From Nitrospirota bacterium (lineage in GTDB: Bacteria > Nitrospirota > Thermodesulfovibrionia > Thermodesulfovibrionales > SM23-35): DNA of 36,019 nucleotides. This document shows positions 16,941 through 24,285 of the stretch, in pieces (within the stretch, counting starts at the first letter, position 1; each line of letters starts with the position of its first letter). A program made the position numbers and the translations under genes. The stretch spans positions 1 to 36,019 of the forward strand of contig JACAEY010000015.1 of assembly GCA_013388605.1 (NCBI GenBank), written 5' to 3'. Under the pieces are notes generated by a model. It saw nothing but the letters and a program-made list of their open reading frames with translations. It did no database searches and had not been told where the DNA came from.

Positions 16941-17582
16941 ATGAATAGACTTAAGTCTCTTTTAAGAAACATTAATCTCCTTAATATTATTCTCGTAGTC
17001 ATAGCTCTCCTTATAGCTAATTATGTAGTACTTCCTTTACTTGATATAAAGATAAAGTTTAACCCGGCTAATCCTAAAAATATCCATGAAATAAAAGATG
17101 AAATAATTTCTGATGTCCCTTCACAATCTCCTTCAGATTATATGGTAATAGCAGAACATAATCTATTTCATCCTCAAAGAATAATTCCACCTGAGAAAAA
17201 AGAAGATCAACCCCTCCCAAAACCTGAATTTGTTCTATACGGCACATTGATTTCAGATGATATAAGCATTGCCTATATGGAAGATAAAAAATCACCCCGT
17301 TCAACACCTGGAAGGGGAAAGAGGCAGACAGTCCTGAAAAAGGGTGACACAATGAGCGGTTATACATTAAAGGAGATAGACCATGAACATGTGGTTATGG
17401 TGAAGGGAGAGGAATCTCTTATAGTCAAGGTAATTGATCCGGGCATAAAAAAGGATAGGGAAGGTAGTGGTTCTACACCAGTAACCCAACCACAGGTCTC
17501 TCCTCAGCAGAAGACCCCAACTCCGCAAAGAGGGGAACAGGGTGTAACACCAGCAAGAAAAACGCCGTATAGACCTCAATAG
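16941..17582 (+). CDS. gspC: Type II secretion protein GspC-like
   Basis: Inner-membrane protein of 213 aa that connects the inner platform to the secretin. It has one N-terminal membrane helix (LNIILVVIALLIANYVVLPL). A short linker leads to an HR-like domain at about 70-165, beginning MVIAEHNLFHPQR (the NLF signature), then FVLYGTLISDDISIAYM and LKKGDTMSGYTLKEID. The tail from about 172 is proline/glutamine-rich, and there is no PDZ or coiled-coil domain, so it is a short form of GspC; GspN is the alternative name in some systems. It is the last gene of the operon and ends 11 bp before the convergent gspD stop. Confidence 0.78.
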   Translation: MNRLKSLLRNINLLNIILVVIALLIANYVVLPLLDIKIKFNPANPKNIHEIKDEIISDVPSQSPSDYMVIAEHNLFHPQRIIPPEKKEDQPLPKPEFVLYGTLISDDISIAYMEDKKSPRSTPGRGKRQTVLKKGDTMSGYTLKEIDHEHVVMVKGEESLIVKVIDPGIKKDREGSGSTPVTQPQVSPQQKTPTPQRGEQGVTPARKTPYRPQ

Positions 17583-17593
17583 GAATATAAAAT

Positions 17594-20134
17594 TTATTTT
17601 TCCTTTATTAATTCTTTTATTGTTTTATCTTCTGTGGTCTTTACAAACCTATCAATATAATCAGTTGTTACAATCTTTGATTCTTCTATGGTCTTCATAA
17701 CATGGGGTGTAAGGAGAATAATCAGTTCGTTTCTCTGGGTTCTTTCTAATGTGCTACCAAAGAGATAACCGATAACGGGAATCTGGCTTAATAGTGGGAT
17801 TCCGGTGCGGGATTTAGTCGTATCTTCTCTTATAAGCCCACCTATTATAATTGTCTGTCCATCCTGCGCAACGAGGTTTGTTTTTGCTTCTGTTTTTGTT
17901 ATTGATGAATATTGTTGTCCTGCTATTACTGTTGCTTCTCCAAGAGATGAAATCTCCTGTGATAGTTCGAGTGAAACGAGTCCACTTTCATTAACCTGTG
18001 GCTTAACCTTTAATATAATCCCAATGTCCTTGTACTGAACAGAGGATGTAATTGTACTCGTTACCTCAGCGCCTGTAATAGGGGTAACAGCTGTCTGTGT
18101 TGCGAGAGGGATTTGTTGACCAACCTGGATACTCGCCTCACGATTATCTGATACAAGAATATGAGGGGTTGCAAGAAGTTTTGCCTTAGATTCCGTAACA
18201 AGTGTCTGTATAAAAGCCCTGACAGTACCTGTTGGATCTGTACCCACAAAAGTAAAACCACTTCCAAGCCCCGCTTTTGCCAGTGTATCGGCATTTTGTC
18301 CCATTTCTCCAGACAATCTTGCGCCTTTTTCATTCACAATTTCTGCACCTCTTCTTTCAACAGTTCCTTCAAATGGCCAGCTTGTTATCTTTATATGAGA
18401 CCTCAATGACCAAGAGACCCCAAGGCTCAATTCATCACTTAAGGTTACCTGTGCAATGAGCCCTTCAATCACTACCTGTCTCGGGACAATATCTATCTTC
18501 TTTATGGTCTCGGCAATGGTCTTAAAGTCTTCAGGTGTAGCAAGTATAATTATAGAATTTGTTACCTCGTCAGCAAATATCCTTGTTGCTTCAGATACTA
18601 AAGCCTCTGCTCCTTCAGCACCAGTAACAGGGGGCTGGGCTGGCGATAGCGCAGGAGACGGGGTCTTGGTAGTCGTTGTTTTTGCTGGTGTTGGCGGTGT
18701 CGGCTTTTGACCGAGGAATATCTGTTGAAGCATTGTTGCAACATCTTTTGCCTTACTATTCTGAACAGGGTAGACAAATACCTGTGGCATAGCAAGCATC
18801 AGTTTTTCACTATCGAATATTTCCACAAGCTGTAACAGTCTTTTTACATTTGCATCAGTGTCTGCAATTATTATGAAACTTGGAGGCACTTCAAGAATAG
18901 CACCTCCTTGCGAAAGCATAGGTGTAAGAATTTTAGACATTTCAGAAGAAGTTACATATTTAAGCTGTATTACCTGGACAATTGCGATACCTTTTAATTC
19001 TACTGTTTCAGGCTCTCTCCCAAAACGTATGGGTGAAGGCTCCTTTGGGATGTCACTTATTGAGATAATTCTATAAAGACCTCTTTCTTCAACAACAGAT
19101 ATGCCATTCAGTCTAAATATAATCTCCATCACTGTAAGTACCTCAGACCTTGGGATAGGAGTCGTTGTTCTGAAATTAACCCTGCCTTTTATCTTTGGAT
19201 CCACAATGTAATTGACTTTTAGTATCTCACCAAATACTGTTTGGATTACTTCATAGACATCAGCATCATCAAAAAAGAAACTTATATCTGCAGTTTTCTT
19301 TTCTATTTTTGGTTGTACTGGCATAACAGGAATCTCTTCTTTTTTCTCTGGTGGCTTTAACTCCAATGGTTTTTCCTCAGCAGGTTTTACTTGAATAGCA
19401 GGTGCAGGAGGTGAAGGGACTGGCAATGGCTGAGGGGGCTGAGTTTGAGGCGTTGGTAGTATCTGTTGTTTTGGAGGTATTGGTTGAGCAGGTAATGCCG
19501 GCTGCTCTGTTAGTTCTTCTTCCAGCCCTTCCTCGTTTGCTTCCTCTTCTTCTGCCTCCATAACAGCCTTTTTTATCAGACCAGTATCCACTTTTTTTTC
19601 TGGAACGATTCTTACAGAATCATAAATGTCTTTTCCTCTTTTTATACCGGTATGATTTGCAGAAGTTGATGGAACATTCTTTTTAGCTTCCTGAATATCA
19701 AATACAAGTCTTGATGGAGAATAGAACCTCGAGAACTTTACCTCCCTTTCATCACCAAGATTAATTTCCAATAATTTGTTTAGAAGTGCAAACCTGAATG
19801 GAAACTTCTGCGGAGCCTTCAGGTCTAATTGCTCAGGGAGCTCTATCTTAAGCTTAGAGGGCAGTATGATAAACTTCGTTGCATTTATGATAGACTCTCC
19901 TGACTCAAGAACAATCCTTTCAAATCCAACATGTTTACCATATCTCAGTATAATATCTCCAGATTGTCCAGCATAAGGAGTAGGATCATTTTGTAAAATA
20001 AAGCATGAAAGGTTAATAATAAAATATATAAAGATAAGTAAAAGGAAACCTTTAAGTTTCCTGCTTATATGGCTTTTCATAGATGTTCTAAGATAATTTA
20101 TTTCCCTATCTATGTCAATAGAAGGAAAATACAT
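17594..20134 (-). CDS. gspD: Type II secretion outer-membrane secretin GspD
   Basis: Multimeric outer-membrane channel, 846 aa from the ATG at 20134. An ATG at 20080 (828 aa) places the signal anchor closer to the N-terminus and is equally plausible; neither has a clear Shine-Dalgarno sequence. Order: signal segment (about 28-48), AMIN-like domain (about 58-148, ending SPSRLVFDIQ), acidic then proline/glutamine-rich linker (about 190-275), N0 (about 283-360), N1-like (about 385-442), N2-like (about 450-548) containing a Pro/Thr/Ala-rich insert at about 476-510, and the secretin core (about 550-812). The core has VIEGLIAQVTLSDELSLGVSW, TPHILVSDNREASIQVGQQI, IIIGGLIREDT and IPVIGYLFGS. AMIN domains are usual in PilQ rather than GspD. 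It faces the gspE-C operon tail to tail, so it is transcribed separately. Confidence 0.9.
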   Translation of the reverse strand: MYFPSIDIDREINYLRTSMKSHISRKLKGFLLLIFIYFIINLSCFILQNDPTPYAGQSGDIILRYGKHVGFERIVLESGESIINATKFIILPSKLKIELPEQLDLKAPQKFPFRFALLNKLLEINLGDEREVKFSRFYSPSRLVFDIQEAKKNVPSTSANHTGIKRGKDIYDSVRIVPEKKVDTGLIKKAVMEAEEEEANEEGLEEELTEQPALPAQPIPPKQQILPTPQTQPPQPLPVPSPPAPAIQVKPAEEKPLELKPPEKKEEIPVMPVQPKIEKKTADISFFFDDADVYEVIQTVFGEILKVNYIVDPKIKGRVNFRTTTPIPRSEVLTVMEIIFRLNGISVVEERGLYRIISISDIPKEPSPIRFGREPETVELKGIAIVQVIQLKYVTSSEMSKILTPMLSQGGAILEVPPSFIIIADTDANVKRLLQLVEIFDSEKLMLAMPQVFVYPVQNSKAKDVATMLQQIFLGQKPTPPTPAKTTTTKTPSPALSPAQPPVTGAEGAEALVSEATRIFADEVTNSIIILATPEDFKTIAETIKKIDIVPRQVVIEGLIAQVTLSDELSLGVSWSLRSHIKITSWPFEGTVERRGAEIVNEKGARLSGEMGQNADTLAKAGLGSGFTFVGTDPTGTVRAFIQTLVTESKAKLLATPHILVSDNREASIQVGQQIPLATQTAVTPITGAEVTSTITSSVQYKDIGIILKVKPQVNESGLVSLELSQEISSLGEATVIAGQQYSSITKTEAKTNLVAQDGQTIIIGGLIREDTTKSRTGIPLLSQIPVIGYLFGSTLERTQRNELIILLTPHVMKTIEESKIVTTDYIDRFVKTTEDKTIKELIKEK

Positions 20135-20296
20135 AAAGATGTATAATTAATCATACTTGTGCAAAATAAGAGACACACTATGGCTGGATACCTCATAAAC
20201 ACAATGAATCTACAGGATAATTGTATGGCAGACCCCTTTCTGTTAATGTATGATATCTGGATTACGCTCATATATTCTTTTAAGGAAGAATGATAT

Positions 20297-20374
20297 GGAT
20301 TAATTTTATAAGGTGCCGTCATTGTGTTTCTTTGGCATCCAGTCATATTTTAGAATATCCTGGACAGCAGCGAT
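20297..20374 (+). repeat. 78-bp dispersed repeat (family B), copy 2
   Basis: Same length and about 85-90% identical by eye to the minus-strand copy at 4336-4259. It sits between gspD and gatA, 43 bp before the gatA start. It is open in the gatA frame from a GTG at 20313, producing a spurious N-terminal extension ([12 protein letters not shown]) that mirrors the one in front of mazG (LCFFCIQQYFRI). Confidence 0.8.
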
Positions 20375-20417
20375 AATTAATCAATTTGCAAAATTATGGT
20401 CTTGGAGAAATATAAGA

Positions 20418-21869
20418 TTGGAACTTTATAGTCTAACTATTTCAGAAGCAAGGTCTCTCCTTGACAGAAGAGAAATAACTGCAAAAGAGCTGGTCAATTC
20501 CATTACAGCAAGAATAGATACGGTTGAGGATAGAATAAAATCATTCGTCACTGTTACAAAAGAACATGCTTTTCATGCCTCAGAAGAGGCACAGAAGAAA
20601 ATCGGGAAAGAAACGAAAATGCTCCTCGGTATTCCCTTTGCCATTAAAGATAACATCTGCACAAAAGATATCCTTACAACCTGCTCATCTAAGATACTTT
20701 TTAACTTAATGCCTCTTTATGAAAGTACTGTCACATCAAGGCTTAAAGAGGAAGGTTATATCCTTATTGGAAAAGCAAATATGGATGAATTTGCAATGGG
20801 TTCATCAACAGAAAACTCAGGGTTCCATATAACAAGAAATCCATGGGACATTGAAAGGTCACCCGGAGGCTCGAGCGGAGGACCTGCTGCAGCAGTTTCT
20901 GCTGATGAGTGCATAGCAGCATTAGGCTCTGATACAGGAGGTTCTATAAGACAACCTTCTGCCTTTTGTGGGGTAGTCGGTTTAAAGCCAACATATGGAA
21001 GGATATCAAGATACGGCCTAATTGCCTTTGCATCTTCTTTAGACCAGATAGGTCCTATCACAAAAGATGTTAGAGATTCAGCAATCCTTATGAATATTAT
21101 CTCAGGTCATGATCCTCTTGATTCTACCTCAGCACCTATTCAAGTTCCTGATTTCACATCTATCCTTGGCAAGGATATAAAAGGGTTAAAAATAGGGGTA
21201 CCAAAAGAGTATTTCATTAAAGGTATTGATAGTGAGGTAGAGATTTTGGTTAAAGATGCGATCAGACAGCTTGAACTCATCGGGGCAATTCCTATTGAAG
21301 TATCACTTCCACACACAGATTACGCAATTTCAGCATATTACATTATAGCCACATCTGAAGCATCTTCTAACCTTGCTCGATATGACGGAATGAAATACGG
21401 TCTTAGGACAGAAGGGAAAGACCTAATAGATACATATATGAAGACAAGGGCTTATGGATTTGGTGCAGAGGTCAAAAGAAGAATAATGCTCGGCACTTAT
21501 GCACTCTCGGCAGGTTACTATGAGGCTTATTATAAGAAGGCACAGCAGGTAAGGACACTCATAAAGGAGGACTTTGACAGAGTATTTAAGAAAGTAGATA
21601 TTATTGTTACCCCTACAACCCCAACTCCACCTTTTAAGCTGGGAGAAAAGATTGAAGATCCCCTTCAGATGTACCTATCAGATATCTTTACAATATCTGT
21701 CAATCTTGCTGGTGTCCCCGCCATTTCTATACCATGTGGATTTACAAAAAATGATCTACCTGTTGGATTGCAGATAATAGGTAAACACTTTGATGAGGAG
21801 ACCATTCTTAAAGTTGCATACGCCTATGAACAGAGTACAGAGTGGCATAAGAGGAAACCTAATCTATGA
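20418..21869 (+). CDS. gatA: Asp-tRNA(Asn)/Glu-tRNA(Gln) amidotransferase subunit A
   Basis: Glutaminase subunit of GatCAB, which releases ammonia from glutamine so that misacylated Glu-tRNA(Gln) or Asp-tRNA(Asn) can be amidated by GatB. The 483-aa protein has normal GatA length. Amidase-signature residues are visible: the Lys of GIPFAIKDN (about K77), the cis-Ser in [14 protein letters not shown] (about 152-153), and the nucleophile Ser in [11 protein letters not shown] (about S176). The start is TTG 20418 with GGAG 10 nt upstream. A GTG at 20313 gives a longer frame, but those 35 residues are read from the 78-bp repeat. Its stop overlaps gatB (ATGA). gatC is not in the window and must be elsewhere. 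Confidence 0.95.
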   Translation: MELYSLTISEARSLLDRREITAKELVNSITARIDTVEDRIKSFVTVTKEHAFHASEEAQKKIGKETKMLLGIPFAIKDNICTKDILTTCSSKILFNLMPLYESTVTSRLKEEGYILIGKANMDEFAMGSSTENSGFHITRNPWDIERSPGGSSGGPAAAVSADECIAALGSDTGGSIRQPSAFCGVVGLKPTYGRISRYGLIAFASSLDQIGPITKDVRDSAILMNIISGHDPLDSTSAPIQVPDFTSILGKDIKGLKIGVPKEYFIKGIDSEVEILVKDAIRQLELIGAIPIEVSLPHTDYAISAYYIIATSEASSNLARYDGMKYGLRTEGKDLIDTYMKTRAYGFGAEVKRRIMLGTYALSAGYYEAYYKKAQQVRTLIKEDFDRVFKKVDIIVTPTTPTPPFKLGEKIEDPLQMYLSDIFTISVNLAGVPAISIPCGFTKNDLPVGLQIIGKHFDEETILKVAYAYEQSTEWHKRKPNL

Positions 21870-23296
21870 AATACGAAGCAGTAATCGGACTTGAGGTACA
21901 TGCGCAGATGTTGACAGATGCAAAGATATTCTGCGGATGTTCAACAAAATTCGGATCAGAACCTAACACACAGACCTGTCCTGTATGTATAGGGATGCCG
22001 GGTGTTCTTCCTGTCTTAAATAAAAAAGCACTTGAATTTGCTATCAAAACAGGGCTTTCTATGAATTGCAATATATCACAATATAGTAGGTTTGCAAGAA
22101 AAAATTATTTCTACCCCGACCTACCAAAGGGATACCAGATCAGCCAATATGAACTTCCGATATGTGAAAAAGGATATATAGAGATAATTGTGGAAGGAGA
22201 AGTTAAAAAGATTGGTATAACCAGAATCCACATAGAAGAAGATGCGGGCAAGAACATACATGGAGAAGATGGAAACTACAGTTTTGTAGATTTAAACAGG
22301 GCGGGTGTTCCACTTATGGAGATTGTTTCTGAGCCTGATATAAGAAGCCCACGAGAAGCCGTCGAATTTATGAAAAAGCTCAGGACCATTCTCAGATATC
22401 TTGGTGTAAGTGATGGAAATATGGAACAGGGGTCGTTGAGATGTGATGCAAATGTGTCAGTGAGACCCATTGGACAAAAAGAATACGGGACAAGGACTGA
22501 GGTGAAAAACATTAATTCATTTAGATTTGTAGAAAAAGCGCTTGATTATGAGATAAAAAGGCAGATAAAGGTTCTGGAAGAAGGCAGAAAGATTATTCAA
22601 GAAACAAGGTTATGGGACTCTGATAAAGGCATTACAGAATCCATGCGTGGGAAGGAAGAGGCACATGACTACAGGTATTTCCCTGAGCCTGATCTTGTGC
22701 CCATTATGGTTGATCAGAGATGGATTGATGAGATAAGAAAGTCTCTTCCGGAACTTCCTGATATAAAGAGAAAACGTTTTGTTTCTGAATGTTCACTTCC
22801 TGATTACGATGCAGATTTTCTCACTTCAGAGAGACAACTGGCTGACTGGTTTGAAGAAGCAGTGAAACTTGGCGGGCAACCTAAGATTGTCGCAAACTGG
22901 ATACTGGGCGATCTGTTGAGATTACTAAATGAAGAGAATAAATCAATAGAAGAAAGCCCTTTGAAGCCGAAGCAACTTGTTGGTATGTTAAGACTTATAG
23001 AGAATGGAACAATCAGTGGCAAGATAGCAAAGACTGTATTTAGCGAAATGTATAAAACAGGTAGAGATGCTGAGATTATTGTAAAAGAAAAGGGGCTTTT
23101 ACAAATAAGTGATAAAGGAGAAATAGATATATTAATTGATGAGGTTATTGCAAAACATCCAAAGGAGGTAGAGAGGTTCAAATCAGGAGAAGAAAAGCTC
23201 TTAGGATTTTTCGTTGGACAGGTAATGAAATTGACCAAAGGAAAGGCAAATCCTCAGATGGTAAATGAGATATTAAAGAAGAAACTGTCACACTAA
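21866..23296 (+). CDS. gatB: Asp-tRNA(Asn)/Glu-tRNA(Gln) amidotransferase subunit B
   Basis: Kinase/amidotransferase subunit of GatCAB, 476 aa, cytoplasmic. The N-terminal catalytic cradle opens with [20 protein letters not shown] and has the Cys pairs CGCSTKFG and [10 protein letters not shown] that bind zinc, then [39 protein letters not shown] and DANVSVRP. The helical and YqeY-like tail domains (KVVANW-type region near [13 protein letters not shown], and [20 protein letters not shown] at the C-terminus) bind tRNA. Length is typical. It is translationally coupled to gatA by a four-base overlap. A repeat-rich 711-bp gap follows. Confidence 0.96.
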   Translation: MKYEAVIGLEVHAQMLTDAKIFCGCSTKFGSEPNTQTCPVCIGMPGVLPVLNKKALEFAIKTGLSMNCNISQYSRFARKNYFYPDLPKGYQISQYELPICEKGYIEIIVEGEVKKIGITRIHIEEDAGKNIHGEDGNYSFVDLNRAGVPLMEIVSEPDIRSPREAVEFMKKLRTILRYLGVSDGNMEQGSLRCDANVSVRPIGQKEYGTRTEVKNINSFRFVEKALDYEIKRQIKVLEEGRKIIQETRLWDSDKGITESMRGKEEAHDYRYFPEPDLVPIMVDQRWIDEIRKSLPELPDIKRKRFVSECSLPDYDADFLTSERQLADWFEEAVKLGGQPKIVANWILGDLLRLLNEENKSIEESPLKPKQLVGMLRLIENGTISGKIAKTVFSEMYKTGRDAEIIVKEKGLLQISDKGEIDILIDEVIAKHPKEVERFKSGEEKLLGFFVGQVMKLTKGKANPQMVNEILKKKLSH

Positions 23297-23344
23297 ATAA
23301 GGAATACCGTCTCTGTCCGCCTGAGTTAGATTATAATCGGCAAC

Positions 23345-23715
23345 ATTGCTGTCCAAAGTATTCTATATAAGTATGAGACCCGATTTTCGAACCAAAATAA
23401 ACTACCACTTATTATGTTTAAACCCGAATTAAGCAAGGCTTACTATAAAGCCTTGTAGCCGCAGGCTTTAGCCTGCGTTTTAAATCGCATAAAAGTGATT
23501 TAAAGTTGTATAAATTCACGCAACCTAAAGGTTGCGGCTATACCCTTGTGTAATACGGGTTAAACTTTTCTCTGACTTTAATATCTTCTCAAAACTTTTA
23601 GCTGAGACCTCTGCTTCGACTCCGGTCTCATCGAGGTTACCCGTGATTTTGCTTCTAAAATCGGTTCTCATACCTGTCTTTCTAAGAGCATGAAGTATTA
23701 TTTTGGACAGATGTG
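23345..23715 (+). mobile_element. MITE-like inverted-repeat element, copy 3 (about 371 bp, with insert)
   Basis: Fullest copy of the element. The outer ends are mirror images: GCTGTCCAAAGTATTC at the left and GAAGTATTATTTTGGACA at the right. Inner blocks GTATGAGACCCGATTTTCGAA (23371-23391) and TTCTAAAATCGGTTCTCATAC (23653-23673) are inverted copies with 19 of 21 positions matching. The internal GAGACC/GGTCTC hairpin (23604-23609 and 23624-23629) is shared with copy 2. Between TTTAAACCC and GGGTTAAAC lies an insert of about 130 bp, absent from copy 2, that holds two inverted REP hairpins. There is no transposase gene, so mobility would depend on an enzyme encoded elsewhere. Confidence 0.75.
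23455..23541. repeat. REP doublet (BIME-like) nested in element copy 3
   Basis: REP 1 (23455-23477, plus) is GTAG followed by the hairpin CGCAGGC-TTTA-GCCTGCG. REP 2 (23519-23541, minus) is CGCAACC-TAAA-GGTTGCG followed by GCTAT. In the same orientation they read TAGCCGCAGGCTTTAGCCTG and TAGCCGCAACCTTTAGGTTG: the stems differ by paired, compensating changes and the loop is the same. The GTAG head plus palindrome is the known REP form moved by REP-associated tyrosine transposases. No such transposase gene is in the window. Confidence 0.75.
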
Positions 23716-23717
23716 AA

Positions 23718-24007
23718 TCGTCAAGATAATTTATGTCTAATTAAAAAATTTGTTGGTTTAAGGTGTAATTTCGAGTAAAACATAGCAACCTCACATTACT
23801 TAGAAAGAGATTGCTTCACACCCTTTGGGTTTTTGCTATAACAAATAGTCATAGGATTTGTAAGATTTTTCGAGAAATATTAGGATTATATGTGTCTTGA
23901 TTTTATCTTATGTTTTTCATTAATCTTAAATGTCTACTGTTATTCTTAATTCGTTTTATTTTTACTCGTTACGAATTACTTATTAAGCATAAAGAGAAAA
24001 GACAACT
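23718..24007. other. Non-coding gap before tRNA-Ser with degenerate repeat
   Basis: No supported gene. Around 23793-23840 there is TAGCAACC, GAGATTGCTTCACACCC and GGTTTTTGCTA, a degraded inverted structure related to the GAGATTGCTTC repeats scattered through many genomes; a similar string on the minus strand lies at 29690-29680. The rest is very AT-rich and should contain the promoter of the tRNA gene, but I see no clear -35/-10 pair. Confidence 0.4.
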
Positions 24008-24101
24008 GGAGAGATGTCCGAGAGGCCGAAGGAGCACGACTGGAAATCGTGTGTGGGGTCTAAAAACCTCACCGAGGGTTCAAATCCCTCTCTCTCCGCC
24101 A
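24008..24101 (+). tRNA. tRNA-Ser (anticodon GGA)
   Basis: Complete cloverleaf of 94 nt including an encoded CCA. The acceptor stem GGAGAGA pairs with TCTCTCC. The anticodon stem CACGA/TCGTG encloses CT-GGA-AA, with the anticodon at 24042-24044, reading UCC/UCU serine codons. A long variable arm (GTGGGG...CCTCAC) and the T arm GAGGGTTCAAATCCCTC confirm a class II serine tRNA. It is followed 19 bp later by the 4.5S RNA gene and then dnaX, a neighbourhood found in many bacteria. Confidence 0.96.
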
Positions 24102-24119
24102 TCTCTTGTATATTTTTGC

Positions 24120-24230
24120 GCAGTCAGGAAAGGGCACTATGCAGCAGATTGATGTGAACCCCGTCAGGGCCGGAAGGAAGCAGCGGTAAGCATTTTATCT
24201 GTGTGACATAGGATGTCTTTTCCTGGCTGC
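24120..24230 (+). ncRNA. ffs: Signal recognition particle 4.5S RNA (small bacterial type)
   Basis: RNA scaffold of the signal recognition particle, which binds Ffh and targets membrane proteins. The conserved apical region is unmistakable: GTGAACCCCGTCAGG followed by GCCGGAAGGAAGCAGC, containing the GGAA tetraloop and the asymmetric loop, then GGTAAGC. The terminal stem pairs GCAGTCAGGAAAG at the 5' end with CTTTTCCTGGCTGC at the 3' end. Length of about 111 nt is the small, Alu-less form. There is no obvious U-tract terminator after it. It lies between tRNA-Ser and dnaX. Confidence 0.95.
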
Positions 24231-24285
24231 TAAAAGTAACATCAAATAATGCTTATTTAAAAATTTTGACTATTGAATAAAATTT

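Noticed and set aside
23910-24152. 80-codon open frame on the plus strand
   Set aside because: It runs through the tRNA-Ser gene and into the 4.5S RNA, so it is not a gene.
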